This document shows positions 43,384 through 52,354 of a stretch of 64,000 nt of DNA, in pieces. The DNA is taken from contig NZ_LNUV01000001.1 in assembly GCF_001512285.1 (NCBI RefSeq), forward strand, positions 1-64,000, given 5' to 3'. This DNA is from Arthrobacter sp. EpRS71. Its GTDB lineage: Bacteria; Actinomycetota; Actinomycetes; Actinomycetales; Micrococcaceae. The notes beneath the pieces are model-generated. The model had not been told where the DNA came from. It did no database searches and saw only the letters and a list, made by a program, of their open reading frames with translations. How positions within the stretch are numbered: position 1 is the stretch's first letter; every line of letters begins with the position of its first letter. A program made the translations under genes and the position numbers.

Positions 43384-43823
43384 GTACTATTTCCGGCGAT
43401 GCCGAACGTAACGGCGCCGTCCAGCCTGACGCTACCGCCCAGGACATTTACGACGCCGGCATGGTGGTTCGCCGCGAAGTGCTCGGCGACGCGCACGTGG
43501 ACCGGGCCAACGCAGGTAAGGATTCCTTCACCGAGGACTACCAGGACATGATCACCAGGATCGCCTGGGGTGGCATCTGGACGCGACCCGGCCTGAGCCG
43601 GCAGATGCGGTCCGCCGTCACCCTCACCGCACTGGTGGCGCATGGTCACTGGGAGGAGCTGGCCATGCACGTCCGGGCAGCCCTCAACAACGGCCTGAGC
43701 AGGGACGAGATCAAGGAAATCCTGCTGCAGACCGCCATCTATTGCAGTGTGCCGTCGGCCAACTCGGCCTTCAAGACGGCCCAAAAAATATTCGCCGACA
43801 TTGACGCATCCGAACCCAACTAG
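43380..43823 (+). CDS. pcaC: 4-carboxymuconolactone decarboxylase
   Basis: 147 residues of the CMD family (TLTALVAHGHWEELAMHVRA, LLQTAIYCSVPSAN). Converts 4-carboxymuconolactone to the enol-lactone used by PcaD. GTG start overlaps the pcaD stop (GTGA). Its stop codon lies inside the long inverted repeat at 43815-43880. Confidence 0.92.
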   Translation: MSTISGDAERNGAVQPDATAQDIYDAGMVVRREVLGDAHVDRANAGKDSFTEDYQDMITRIAWGGIWTRPGLSRQMRSAVTLTALVAHGHWEELAMHVRAALNNGLSRDEIKEILLQTAIYCSVPSANSAFKTAQKIFADIDASEPN

Positions 43824-43880
43824 GTCGCACTTCAGGTCGTTCTGAACGCTGAGAACGGCCTGAATTGCTACCTAGTTGGG
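43815..43880. repeat. 66-bp inverted repeat spanning the pcaC stop
   Basis: Perfect outer arms CCCAACTAGGT (43815-43825) and ACCTAGTTGGG (43870-43880), and inner arms TTCAGGTCGTTCT (43831-43843) and AGAACGGCCTGAA (43852-43864) with one wobble. It separates pcaHGBDC from pcaFIJ. Possibly a processing or partial termination signal, or an operator; no T run follows. Confidence 0.75.
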
Positions 43881-43899
43881 CAAGAGAAAGAGAAAACCC

Positions 43900-45114
43900 A
43901 TGAATCAGGCTTTTGTGTACGACGCCGTGCGCACGCCCTTTGGCAAGTTCGGCTCCGGTCTTGCCGCTGTTCGCCCGGATGACCTTGCCGCGCACGTGGT
44001 CCGTGAGTCCGTCAGGCGTGCTCCGGGGCTTGATCCGGAGCGGATTGACGAGGTGGTGTTCGGCAACGCCAATGGTGCTGGCGAGGAAAACCGCAACGTG
44101 GCCCGCATGGCTACGCTCCTGGCTGGCCTGCCGGTTTCCATTCCCGGTACCAGCGTGAACCGGCTCTGCGGGTCCTCGTTGGATGCGGCGATCATCGCTT
44201 CGCGGCAGATCAATGCCGGCGACGCTGAGTTGATGCTGGTGGGCGGGGCCGAGTCCATGTCCCGCGCGCCGTGGGTGCTGCCCAAGACGTCCAAGCCCTA
44301 CCCGGCTGGTGACATGACCCTGGCCTCCACCACGCTGGGTTGGCGTTTGGTGAACCCTGCCATGAACAAGGACTGGACCATTTCCTTGGGCGAGGCCACC
44401 GAACGGCTGCGCGAGAAGTACGGGATCACCCGGGAGCGGCAGGATGCTTTTGCGGCGGACTCGCACAACTTGGCCGATGCTGCGTGGAACGAAGGCTTCT
44501 ACGACAACCTTGTGTCTCAGGTTCCGGGGACCGATCTTGTCCGGGATGAGGGCATCCGTGCCGGTTCTTCGGCGGAGAAGCTTGCCGGGTTGAAGACCGT
44601 GTTCCGTCCTGAGTCTGACGGGCCCGACGGCGGTACGGTCACCGCCGGGAATGCCTCGCCTTTGTCTGATGGTGCTTCGGCGGCGTGGATCGGTTCCGAG
44701 GCTGCGTCTTCCATTCTTGGCCTGGAGCCGTTGGCCCGTATCGCTGGCCGGGGTGCGCATGGCAATGATCCCCAGTTCTTCGGTTTCGCCCCGGTGGAGG
44801 CCGCGAACAAGGCCCTCGCGAAGGCGGGCATTGGCTGGGACCAGGTGGGCGCCGTCGAACTTAACGAAGCGTTCGCCGCGCAATCGCTGGCGTGCGTTGA
44901 CGCGTGGGGGATCGACCCCGCAATCGTGAACCAGCACGGTGGCGCGATCGCGATGGGCCACCCGCTCGGTGCCTCCGGTACGCGGATCCTGGGCACGCTG
45001 GCCCGCTCCCTGCAGGCTTCCGGTCAGCGTTGGGGTGTCGCGGCGATCTGCATCGGCGTGGGACAAGGCCTGGCGGTAGTGCTCGAAAACGTCACTGCCG
45101 GCGCGTCGGCATAG
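43900..45114 (+). CDS. pcaF: Beta-ketoadipyl-CoA thiolase
   Basis: 404 residues, type II thiolase. Active-site Cys90 in VNRLCGSSLDAA, then NEAFAAQ, GGAIAMGHPLGASGTRI and the second Cys in CIGVGQG. Cleaves beta-ketoadipyl-CoA to succinyl-CoA and acetyl-CoA, the last pathway step. ATG at 43900 with AAGAGAAAG upstream. Confidence 0.93.
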   Translation: MNQAFVYDAVRTPFGKFGSGLAAVRPDDLAAHVVRESVRRAPGLDPERIDEVVFGNANGAGEENRNVARMATLLAGLPVSIPGTSVNRLCGSSLDAAIIASRQINAGDAELMLVGGAESMSRAPWVLPKTSKPYPAGDMTLASTTLGWRLVNPAMNKDWTISLGEATERLREKYGITRERQDAFAADSHNLADAAWNEGFYDNLVSQVPGTDLVRDEGIRAGSSAEKLAGLKTVFRPESDGPDGGTVTAGNASPLSDGASAAWIGSEAASSILGLEPLARIAGRGAHGNDPQFFGFAPVEAANKALAKAGIGWDQVGAVELNEAFAAQSLACVDAWGIDPAIVNQHGGAIAMGHPLGASGTRILGTLARSLQASGQRWGVAAICIGVGQGLAVVLENVTAGASA

Positions 45115-45127
45115 AAGGGTATGAATC

Positions 45128-45829
45128 ATGCTGAAATTTATTGACACTGTGGGCGAGGCTGTCGCCGGCATCAAGGATGGGTCCACGGTGATGATCGGAG
45201 GCTTCGGCAACGCCGGGCAGCCGTTCGAACTGATCGACGCCCTCATGGATTGCGGCGCGAAGGACCTGACCGTGGTCAACAACAACGCTGGCCAAGGCGA
45301 CCAAGGCCTGGCGTTGCTGATCAAGGAAGGCCGGGTCCGCAAGATGATCTGTTCCTTCCCGCGGCAGTCCGATTCCTGGCACTTCGACGCCAAGTATCAC
45401 GCCGGCGAGATTGAGCTGGAACTGGTTCCGCAAGGCAACCTGGCCGAGCGCATCCGTGCCGCTGGCGCCGGCATTGGGGGTTTCTTCACGCCGACCGGCT
45501 ATGGCACCACCTTGGCTGAGGGCAAGGAAAGCAGGTTCTTGGACGGCAAGTGGCAGGTGTTCGAAACGCCGATCCACGCCGACGTCGCCTTGATCAAGGC
45601 ACTCAAGGCTGACGGCAAGGGCAACCTCGTCTACCGAAAGACCGCCCGGAACTTCGGCCCCATCATGGCTGCAGCGGCCAAGCACACCATCGTGCAGGTC
45701 TCGGAGATCGTGCCCACGGGTTCCCTGGATCCGGAAAACGTGGTGACACCCGGTATCTATGTCAACAGCGTGGTCCGCGTCGGCTCTGCCGGCGGCGGAG
45801 TCGGCACCAGCACAGAGAAGGTGGCGTGA
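45128..45829 (+). CDS. pcaI: 3-oxoadipate CoA-transferase subunit A
   Basis: 233 residues with the SCOT alpha-type glycine loop (VMIGGFGNAGQP) and NNNAGQGDQG. Pairs with PcaJ to move CoA from succinyl-CoA to 3-oxoadipate. AAGGG precedes the ATG; 13 bp after pcaF. Confidence 0.93.
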   Translation: MLKFIDTVGEAVAGIKDGSTVMIGGFGNAGQPFELIDALMDCGAKDLTVVNNNAGQGDQGLALLIKEGRVRKMICSFPRQSDSWHFDAKYHAGEIELELVPQGNLAERIRAAGAGIGGFFTPTGYGTTLAEGKESRFLDGKWQVFETPIHADVALIKALKADGKGNLVYRKTARNFGPIMAAAAKHTIVQVSEIVPTGSLDPENVVTPGIYVNSVVRVGSAGGGVGTSTEKVA

Positions 45830-45831
45830 TC

Positions 45832-46500
45832 ATGAGCACCCAGACAAGCATCCAGACGTCCGAGAAGCCGCTGGGCCGCGACGAGCTCGCGCAGTTGGTG
45901 GCCCGGGATATCGCACCCGGCTCGTTCGTGAACCTGGGCATCGGCCAGCCCACCCTCGTGTCCAATTACCTCACCGAGGAACAAAACATCACGCTCCACA
46001 CGGAGAACGGGATGCTCGGCATGGGCCCGGCGGCTGAGGGCGACGACATCGACGGCGACCTCATCAACGCCGGCAAGATCCCCGTCACCGAGCTGCCCGG
46101 GGCCTCGTATTTCCACCACGCCGACTCGTTCGCGATCATGCGCGGCGGGCACTTGGACATCTGCGTCCTCGGCGCCTTCCAAGTCTCCGCCACCGGTGAC
46201 CTCGCCAACTGGCACACGGGAGCCCCGGACGCGATCCCGGCCGTCGGCGGGGCCATGGACCTGGCCACCGGCGCCAAAGACGTGTTCGTGATGATGACAC
46301 TCCTGACGCGCGAGGGCGTATCCAAGCTCGTGGAACAGTGCACGTACCCGCTCACCGGCGTGGGCTGCGTGACCCGCGTGTACACGGACAAGGCTGTGTT
46401 CCTCACCGGTCCCCATGGCGTTACAGTGCGCGAGACTTTCGGCTGCACCTTCGAGGAGATTCAGGAACTCGTGCCGCTGCCCTTGAAGAAGGCAGAGTAG
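45832..46500 (+). CDS. pcaJ: 3-oxoadipate CoA-transferase subunit B
   Basis: 222 residues with the catalytic Glu in LHTENGMLGMGP and the NLGIGQPTLV loop. ATG at 45832 is two bases past the pcaI stop; a GTG at 45826 overlapping that stop is an alternative. The stop codon lies inside a family B repeat arm. Confidence 0.92.
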   Translation: MSTQTSIQTSEKPLGRDELAQLVARDIAPGSFVNLGIGQPTLVSNYLTEEQNITLHTENGMLGMGPAAEGDDIDGDLINAGKIPVTELPGASYFHHADSFAIMRGGHLDICVLGAFQVSATGDLANWHTGAPDAIPAVGGAMDLATGAKDVFVMMTLLTREGVSKLVEQCTYPLTGVGCVTRVYTDKAVFLTGPHGVTVRETFGCTFEEIQELVPLPLKKAE

Positions 46501-46584
46501 GCCCCGCAAGTTCCGGCCCCTGCGTTGTGAGGCCCGCTCTGCGCGCTATTTCGCGAGTTTAGGGCGCAGAGTAGGCCCCGCAAC
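46493..46584. repeat. Palindromic repeat, family B copy 2, with an extra half copy over the pcaJ stop
   Basis: Left arm 46524-46544 (GTTGTGAGGCCCGCTCTGCG plus C) pairs with right arm 46564-46584 (begins GCGCAGAGTAGGCCCCGCAA). A half copy GCAGAGTAGGCCCCGCAA at 46492-46509 includes the pcaJ TAG. The same element, diverged, is at 36630-36690, so the pair flanks the catabolic operon. Confidence 0.75.
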
Positions 46585-46618
46585 GTTGGGTCCTCTACGC
46601 ACCCTAGGATTGGTAACC

Positions 46619-47422
46619 ATGAGCGAATCCGCAGTAGCCCCGCAGGCAAGCGACCAGTATGTCCAGTCGCTGGCCCGTGGGCTCGCCGTGATCCGGGCGT
46701 TCGACGCGAACAACCCCGTGATGACACTCAGCGAAGTCGCTGCCCGCACGGACCTGACGCGCGCCACGGCCAGGAGGTTCCTGCACACCCTGGTTGAGCT
46801 CGGCTACGTCCGCACCGACGGCAAAACCTTCGCGCTCACGGCAAAGGTGCTGCAGCTCGGGTACTCATACCTTTCGGCGCTGTCTTTACCGCAGTTGGCA
46901 CAGCCGCACCTGGAGCAGCTGAGCCTGAAATTGGGGGAGTCCACCTCCGCCGCGGTTCTGGACGGGCCTGACATTTTCTACGTGGCCCGCGTTGCCACGC
47001 GCCGAATCATGAACGTCGGGATTACGGTGGGCACCCGCTTCCCGGCTTACGCCACGTCCATGGGTCGCGTCCTGCTCGCCGGGTTGCCGCAGGCCAAGCT
47101 TGAGGCGTACCTCTCGACGGCGGAACTCACCCCGCTCACGCCGCGAACCGTCGCCAGCGCCTCCGACTTGAGGGCCGCCGTCGAGCATGTCCGTGCGCAA
47201 GGCTGGTGCCTGCTGGACCAGGAGCTGGAAATCGGCCTCATGTCCATCGCAGCCCCGGTGTGGAACCGAAACAACGGCGACAATGTGGCTGCGATCAACG
47301 TGTCCCTCCAGGCCCAGGCGGTCGCGTCCCAGCCGGACCCGGACGCGTACTTGGATTCAGTCCGCACCGAAGTGGTGGCTACGGCCAACGCCATTTCTCA
47401 GGACGTGTCCGCGAAGCACTGA
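46619..47422 (+). CDS. IclR-family regulator (PcaR/PcaU-like)
   Basis: 267 residues. N-terminal helix-turn-helix (MTLSEVAARTDLTRATARRF) and effector domain (YATSMGRVLLAGL). It resembles the PcaR/PobR branch in which the first residues read QSLARGLAVIRAF. Lies 118 bp after pcaJ and before the CoA-dependent cluster, so it may govern either set. Confidence 0.87.
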   Translation: MSESAVAPQASDQYVQSLARGLAVIRAFDANNPVMTLSEVAARTDLTRATARRFLHTLVELGYVRTDGKTFALTAKVLQLGYSYLSALSLPQLAQPHLEQLSLKLGESTSAAVLDGPDIFYVARVATRRIMNVGITVGTRFPAYATSMGRVLLAGLPQAKLEAYLSTAELTPLTPRTVASASDLRAAVEHVRAQGWCLLDQELEIGLMSIAAPVWNRNNGDNVAAINVSLQAQAVASQPDPDAYLDSVRTEVVATANAISQDVSAKH

Positions 47423-47785
47423 TTACTTCCGGATTGCTGCCAACCTGGTTTCCAGGATCCGGCGCACCAGGGAGTCCGGCACGGGGTTGTCCGCGGAAAA
47501 CCGCAGCGTCCCCGGCGACCACGAATAGCCGCCGAGCTCCTCCGACATTTCCGGCAGGATCTGCCCGCTGAACGGGTACAGGGCCAAGTGTTTCTTGGTT
47601 TCGAGCACGCTCAGGAAGCCCTTGCCATCAACCAGCAGCGCGGGCATGCCGTAGCTGACGCCTTCTTCGGCATCGGGCGCGAGCTCGCGGGCAATCCCCA
47701 CAATCCTTTCGAGAATGATGCGGTTGCCCTCCGTGACGCTTTCCAGGTATTCGGTGACGGTTCCCATAGGGACATGGTTCACCAC
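47423..47785 (-). CDS. DUF1801 / YdhG-like protein
   Basis: 120 residues. Block EGVSYGMPALLVDGKG and the C-terminal SADNPVPDSLVRRILETR fit the DUF1801 fold, which in Bacillus Fra acts as an iron chaperone. Role here is not defined. Start is GTG at 47785 or ATG at 47767. Its stop abuts the IclR gene stop. Confidence 0.65.
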   Translation of the reverse strand: MVNHVPMGTVTEYLESVTEGNRIILERIVGIARELAPDAEEGVSYGMPALLVDGKGFLSVLETKKHLALYPFSGQILPEMSEELGGYSWSPGTLRFSADNPVPDSLVRRILETRLAAIRK

Positions 47786-47808
47786 CTGCGCCTATATCGG
47801 CCAGAGGT

Positions 47809-48207
47809 TTAGCGCTCCGGGATCACCGCGATGCCCTGGATTTCGATCAGGGCCTCTTTCTGCCACAGCCGCGTGACGCCGATGCCCGCCATGGCCGGGT
47901 ACTGGGATCCCGCCATCTCACGCCAGATGCGCCCGATTTCGCGGCCGTTGGCCATGTAGTCATCCACATCGGTCAGGTAGATGGTCACGTTCACCAGGTC
48001 TTCAGGCTGCCCGCCGGCCTCGCGCAGGGTGGTGATCACGTTGGAGAACGCCTGCGTGAACTGTTCCACGATGCCGCCGGGAACAATGTTCATGTTCTTG
48101 TCCAAAGCCGTCTGCCCGCCCAGGAAAACGGTGTTGCCGGCCAGGATGCCGTGCGCGAAACCCGATGGTTTGGGCAGCGATTCCGGGTTGATCGTTGTGT
48201 GGCTCAT
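47809..48207 (-). CDS. RidA-family (YjgF/YER057c) deaminase-like protein
   Basis: 132 residues. One RidA domain with the conserved Arg in VTRLWQKEALIEIQGIAV, so imine/enamine hydrolysis is plausible. The family includes 2-aminomuconate deaminases of amino-aromatic pathways. AGGAGGA precedes the ATG. Divergent from the aryl-CoA cluster, with which it shares 135 bp of promoter region. Confidence 0.85.
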   Translation of the reverse strand: MSHTTINPESLPKPSGFAHGILAGNTVFLGGQTALDKNMNIVPGGIVEQFTQAFSNVITTLREAGGQPEDLVNVTIYLTDVDDYMANGREIGRIWREMAGSQYPAMAGIGVTRLWQKEALIEIQGIAVIPER

Positions 48208-48290
48208 GCTGTTCCTCCTCGTTGTGGCAACTGCAAAAACTTTTGGAAAGCCTCTGTGCAGATCATTTCTGCCGTGCTACGTTGAGCATA

Positions 48291-48317
48291 TGTGACGATC
48301 GTAAAAAAGTCGACACA
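48291..48317. promoter_or_regulatory. Inverted repeat in the RidA-FAH divergent region
   Basis: TGTGACGA (48291-48298) and TCGACACA (48310-48317) match at 7 of 8 positions. It lies 26 bp before the FAH-family start codon. Candidate operator for the IclR at 46619 or another regulator. Confidence 0.4.
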
Positions 48318-48342
48318 TCACAAATCTCGAAGGGAACCCGCA

Positions 48343-49197
48343 ATGAAACTCGCCACCCTGCGCACGGCCAATGGAGGAACGACGGCGGCACTCGCCACGG
48401 GCGCCGACACTTACCTCACCCTGCCCGCCAATGATGTCGGCGCGCTCCTGGCTCGGCCGGACTGGCGGAACGTTGTTGAAGAGGCTGCAGCGTCAAAGGA
48501 GCAGACCATCGTTGCAGCCGCCGACGCTGATTTCGCCCCGCTGCTCCCCAATGCCGGCAAAGTCATCTGCTGCGGCCTCAACTACGGGGACCACATCCAG
48601 GAAATGGGCCGGGATCTTCCGGAGTACCCCACCCTGTTTGCCAAGTACGCAGACACGCTGATGGGGGCCAACGATCCCGTGGAGGTCACGGGCAGCGTCC
48701 GCGTCGACTGGGAAGCCGAGCTGGCCGTCGTCGTGGGTTCTGAACTGTTTCACGCTGACGAGGACCAAGCGCGCGAGGCAATCGCCGGGTACACCGTAGC
48801 CAACGACGTTTCCATGCGTGATTGGCAGAACCGGACGCTGCAGTGGTTCCAAGGTAAGGCCTGGGACCGGAGCACGCCGGTAGGGCCTGTGCTGGTCACA
48901 GCGGACGAAGCCGGCGAGCATTTCCAGGTTCGCGGCTATGTCAACGGGGAATTGGTGCAGGACGGCAACACCAGCACGCTGGTTTTCGGCCCCGCACAGC
49001 TGCTTTCGTACATTTCACAATTCACCATCCTCCGTCCCGGTGACCTTGTGCTCACCGGAACGCCCGGGGGAGTGGGCATGGGGATGACCCCGCCGCGCTT
49101 CCTGGCGGACGGCGACACCCTGGTCACCGAAATCGATGGAATCGGCCGGTTGGAAAACCAGTTCCGGATCCACGCACACGCTGAAGCAACCGTCTAA
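48343..49197 (+). CDS. Fumarylacetoacetate hydrolase-family protein
   Basis: 284 residues. Metal ligands of the FAH fold are visible as E-x-E in DWEAELAVVVG and Asp in ANDVSMRDWQ, with GDLVLTGTPGGVG near the end. Family members hydrolyse fumarylpyruvate, maleylpyruvate or acylpyruvates. First gene of the cluster. ATG at 48343 follows GAAGGGA. It would act on the ring-cleavage product of the downstream cupin. Confidence 0.85.
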   Translation: MKLATLRTANGGTTAALATGADTYLTLPANDVGALLARPDWRNVVEEAAASKEQTIVAAADADFAPLLPNAGKVICCGLNYGDHIQEMGRDLPEYPTLFAKYADTLMGANDPVEVTGSVRVDWEAELAVVVGSELFHADEDQAREAIAGYTVANDVSMRDWQNRTLQWFQGKAWDRSTPVGPVLVTADEAGEHFQVRGYVNGELVQDGNTSTLVFGPAQLLSYISQFTILRPGDLVLTGTPGGVGMGMTPPRFLADGDTLVTEIDGIGRLENQFRIHAHAEATV

Positions 49198-49215
49198 CAA
49201 CAAAGGAGAAATCCC

Positions 49216-49698
49216 ATGAGCCAGACCACCACCGAATACCGCCTCGAAGGCGACAACTCCATTTATGCCCAGGCTGACGGCAAGGTAGTACCGGTTGTTA
49301 CCCGGGCCGGCGCCGAGGACACCAACACCGCACAGTCGGGGGACTGCATCCGCGTCTCCGGCGTCAGCATCCAGCACACCCCGGCAACCAAGATCTGGTT
49401 CGGCCAGGTATCCAACACCCCCGGCTACCGCTCGCTCCCGCACCACCACGGCGAGGCTGAGACCGGCGGCTACGTGCTCCGCGGCCACGGCAGGATCTAC
49501 TTCGGAGAAAACTACTCGGAGTTCATCGACATGAAAGCCGGCGACTGGGTGTTCGTGCCGCCGTTCATGCCGCACGTGGAAGCCAACATGTCAATCACCG
49601 AGGAACTGGTCTGGTTGACCGCGCGGACGCCGGAGAACCTCGTGGTGAACCTTGAGGACGTAGCCGACGAAACCCTCGCCGACTACCGCCGGGTCTAA
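49216..49698 (+). CDS. Single-domain cupin, candidate ring-cleavage dioxygenase
   Basis: 160 residues with one cupin barrel. Metal ligands appear intact: His-x-His and Glu in LPHHHGEAETGG, and His in FMPHVEAN. Most gentisate 1,2-dioxygenases have two cupin domains and about 350 residues; 3-hydroxyanthranilate dioxygenase shows that a single small cupin can cleave a ring. Genome position between the hydrolase and CoA-ligase genes supports a role in the same pathway. The reaction is not proven from sequence. AAAGGAG precedes the ATG. Confidence 0.75.
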   Translation: MSQTTTEYRLEGDNSIYAQADGKVVPVVTRAGAEDTNTAQSGDCIRVSGVSIQHTPATKIWFGQVSNTPGYRSLPHHHGEAETGGYVLRGHGRIYFGENYSEFIDMKAGDWVFVPPFMPHVEANMSITEELVWLTARTPENLVVNLEDVADETLADYRRV

Positions 49699-49701
49699 GC
49701 T

Positions 49702-50574
49702 ATGATCACTGGAACCCTGACCTCAGAGACCTTCCTCCGGGCTGTCGAGCTCACGGAAACGGAGCCGCAGGTCTTCGACGAAGCCTATGAAGCAACCACT
49801 CAGTACGTGCCGTGGCCCAAGGCTTACGGTGGAGACATGGTGGCGCAGGCTGCGGCTGCGATGATGCGCTCGGTGGGTGCTGACAGGCAACTCCACTCGA
49901 TGCACAGTTACTTCATGCGCCCGGTGGACATCGGTTCCAGCGTTCGGTACGAGGTGGAACGTCTGCGCGATGGGCGCGGATACTCCACCAGGACAGTCCG
50001 CGGTTTCCAGAACGGAAAGCCCGTCTATGCCGCCATGGGTTCATTCCAGGTTCCCGAAGAGGGCCCGGACTTCCAGCCCCAGGCCCCGGCCGCCGTCGGG
50101 CCTGAATCGCTGCGGACAGCAGCGGAAGCGCTGGATGGTGTGGACGGTCAGGCCGCGGAGTACTGGTCCACGGGTCGTAGTTTCGATATGCGGCATATTC
50201 CCGGACCGGTATACATCGAGCTTGAGGGCGGGGCTGTTCCGCAGCAAGCCATTTGGGTCAAGGCCTTCGACGCATTACCCGACGGCGCCGACCTCCACCG
50301 CGCAGCACTGGCTTACGTGTGCGACTACACCATCCTGGAGCCCTTGCTCCGGGTCAACGGCCTCAACTGGTCCAGCCCGGGCCTTGCCACCGCATCCCTG
50401 GATCACTCCATGTGGTTCCACCGGGACGGCCGCGCAGATGAGTGGGTCCTGTACGCGCAGGACGCCATCTCCGGCCAGAGCAACCGCGGACTGGCCATGG
50501 GCCGCTTCTTCGATCAACAAGGAAGGCTGCTGGCCACGGTTGCCCAAGAGGGCATGATCCGGGCCGGCGCCTGA
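49702..50574 (+). CDS. Acyl-CoA thioesterase II (TesB-like)
   Basis: 290 residues, double hot-dog. Catalytic Asp in SLDHSMWFH, with the C-terminal QSNRGLAMGRFF and VAQEGMIR blocks of TesB. It likely hydrolyses an aryl-CoA or acyl-CoA intermediate. Starts 3 bp after the cupin stop. Confidence 0.85.
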   Translation: MITGTLTSETFLRAVELTETEPQVFDEAYEATTQYVPWPKAYGGDMVAQAAAAMMRSVGADRQLHSMHSYFMRPVDIGSSVRYEVERLRDGRGYSTRTVRGFQNGKPVYAAMGSFQVPEEGPDFQPQAPAAVGPESLRTAAEALDGVDGQAAEYWSTGRSFDMRHIPGPVYIELEGGAVPQQAIWVKAFDALPDGADLHRAALAYVCDYTILEPLLRVNGLNWSSPGLATASLDHSMWFHRDGRADEWVLYAQDAISGQSNRGLAMGRFFDQQGRLLATVAQEGMIRAGA

Positions 50575-50633
50575 ACAGCTTCAACCCCCAACCATCCGTC
50601 CGCTTCAACGACGCACCACTGAAAGGAACGGCC

Positions 50634-52340
50634 ATGAGCATGATGCCATCGGCCCACGTGGACACGTTCACCCGCCACCACTTGCCGCCCGCCGATACCT
50701 GGCCCGCGCTTGAATTCACCCTCCCCGAACTCCATTACCCGGAACGGCTTAATGCGGCCGCGGTCCTGATCGACGACGCTGTGGAACAGTACGGCGCCGA
50801 CCGGCCGGCCCTGTGGACCCCCGACGGATCGGTCTGGACCTATGGTCAGCTCCAGACGCGTTCCAACCAGGTGGCCCAGGTCCTCACCGAAGACCTCGGT
50901 GTTGTTCCCGGCAACCGTGTCCTGCTGCGCGGCCCCAACAACCCGTGGATCGTCGCGGCTTGGCTGGGTGTCCTGAAGGCGGGAGCCGTGGTGGTCACCA
51001 CCATGCCCATGCTGCGCTCCACAGAGGTATCCACCCTGATTCAGCTCACCAAGCCGGTGGTGGCTATCTCGGATCACCGCTTTGTGGACGAGCTCGCGAT
51101 CGCGGCCGGGGACGACGTCGCTGGCTCGACGGTAAAGGTCCTCACGTACGGAGCCGGCAACGGATTCGACGACGACGGCGATCTCGTGTCCCGCTGTGGG
51201 CATAAGAGTGGGAAGTTCACGGCAGTGGACACAGCCGCGGACGATGTTGCCCTGCTGGGTCCGACGTCCGGCACCACGGGTGTGCCCAAGGTGACCATGC
51301 ATTTCCACCGGGACATCCTGGCCAACGCGGACACGTTCGCCCGGTACATCCTGAAGCCCACCGCTCAGGACGTCTTTGCGGGGTCACCTCCGCTGGCGTT
51401 CACGTTCGGGCTCGGTGGACTGGTGGTGTTCCCGCTGCGTTTCGGAGCGTCGTCGCTGCTCACGGAAAAGGCCGGACCGGTTGAACTTGCCGAGCACGCC
51501 TCCAAAGCCGGGGCCAGCATCCTCTTCACCGCGCCCACGGCCTACCGGGCCATCCTCAAGGAAAACCGCGGAGATCTGCTGCGGAGTCTGCGCATTGCGG
51601 TGTCGGCAGGCGAGCACCTGTCCAAGGAAACGTGGGAGGCCGTGTACGAGGCCACGGGCTTGCAGTTGGTGAACGGCATTGGCGCCACCGAAATGCTGCA
51701 CGTGTTCATCTCGGCAGCCGGTGACGATATTCGTCCGGGCGCCACGGGACGGGCGGTTCCGGGCTACCGGGCCACCATCCTGGATGACGACGGCAATGAG
51801 CTGGGGCCGGGAAGCATAGGCCGGCTGGCCGTCATTGGTCCCACCGGCTGCCGCTACCTGGACGATCCGCGGCAGGCCAACTACGTGGTCCGTGGTTGGA
51901 ACGTCACGGGCGATACCTTCTCCATGGATGCGGACGGGTACTTCACCTACCAGGCGCGCTCGGACAACATGATTGTGTCCTCCGGCTACAACATCGGTGC
52001 CCCCGAGGTGGAAACCGCCATTGACCAGCATCCGGACGTGGTGGAGAACGCGGTCATCGGCATTCCGGATGAGGAGCGGGGCAGCATTGTGTGCGCGTTT
52101 GTGGTCCTCCGCGACGGCGTCGAGGGAGACGCCGGGAAGCGCAAGGAAATCCAGGACTTCGTCAAGCAGACCATCGCCCCCTACAAGTACCCGCGGGACG
52201 TACGGTTCGTCCACGAACTCCCACGCAATCCCAGCGGAAAACTCCAGCACTTCAAGCTGCGCGACGGTGTCCTCAAGGACGCGGCCCAGAGCGCAGCCAC
52301 CACTGAACAACTTACCCCTGCCGGTCAGAGCCAGGCCTGA
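50634..52340 (+). CDS. Aryl-CoA ligase (2-aminobenzoate/salicylate-CoA ligase-like)
   Basis: 568 residues, ANL superfamily. P-loop TSGTTGVPK (211-219), GATEMLHVF and the C-terminal Lys in NPSGKLQHF are present. The protein most resembles benzoate- and 2-aminobenzoate-CoA ligases. It would activate the imported aromatic acid with ATP and CoA. GAAAGGA precedes the ATG. The ortho group (OH or NH2) cannot be told by eye. Confidence 0.85.
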   Translation: MSMMPSAHVDTFTRHHLPPADTWPALEFTLPELHYPERLNAAAVLIDDAVEQYGADRPALWTPDGSVWTYGQLQTRSNQVAQVLTEDLGVVPGNRVLLRGPNNPWIVAAWLGVLKAGAVVVTTMPMLRSTEVSTLIQLTKPVVAISDHRFVDELAIAAGDDVAGSTVKVLTYGAGNGFDDDGDLVSRCGHKSGKFTAVDTAADDVALLGPTSGTTGVPKVTMHFHRDILANADTFARYILKPTAQDVFAGSPPLAFTFGLGGLVVFPLRFGASSLLTEKAGPVELAEHASKAGASILFTAPTAYRAILKENRGDLLRSLRIAVSAGEHLSKETWEAVYEATGLQLVNGIGATEMLHVFISAAGDDIRPGATGRAVPGYRATILDDDGNELGPGSIGRLAVIGPTGCRYLDDPRQANYVVRGWNVTGDTFSMDADGYFTYQARSDNMIVSSGYNIGAPEVETAIDQHPDVVENAVIGIPDEERGSIVCAFVVLRDGVEGDAGKRKEIQDFVKQTIAPYKYPRDVRFVHELPRNPSGKLQHFKLRDGVLKDAAQSAATTEQLTPAGQSQA

Positions 52341-52354
52341 GAAGGAGCAACACC

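Noticed and set aside
49216..49698. Calling the small cupin a gentisate 1,2-dioxygenase outright
   Set aside because: Known gentisate dioxygenases have two cupin domains; the size and single barrel do not justify the name without an assay.
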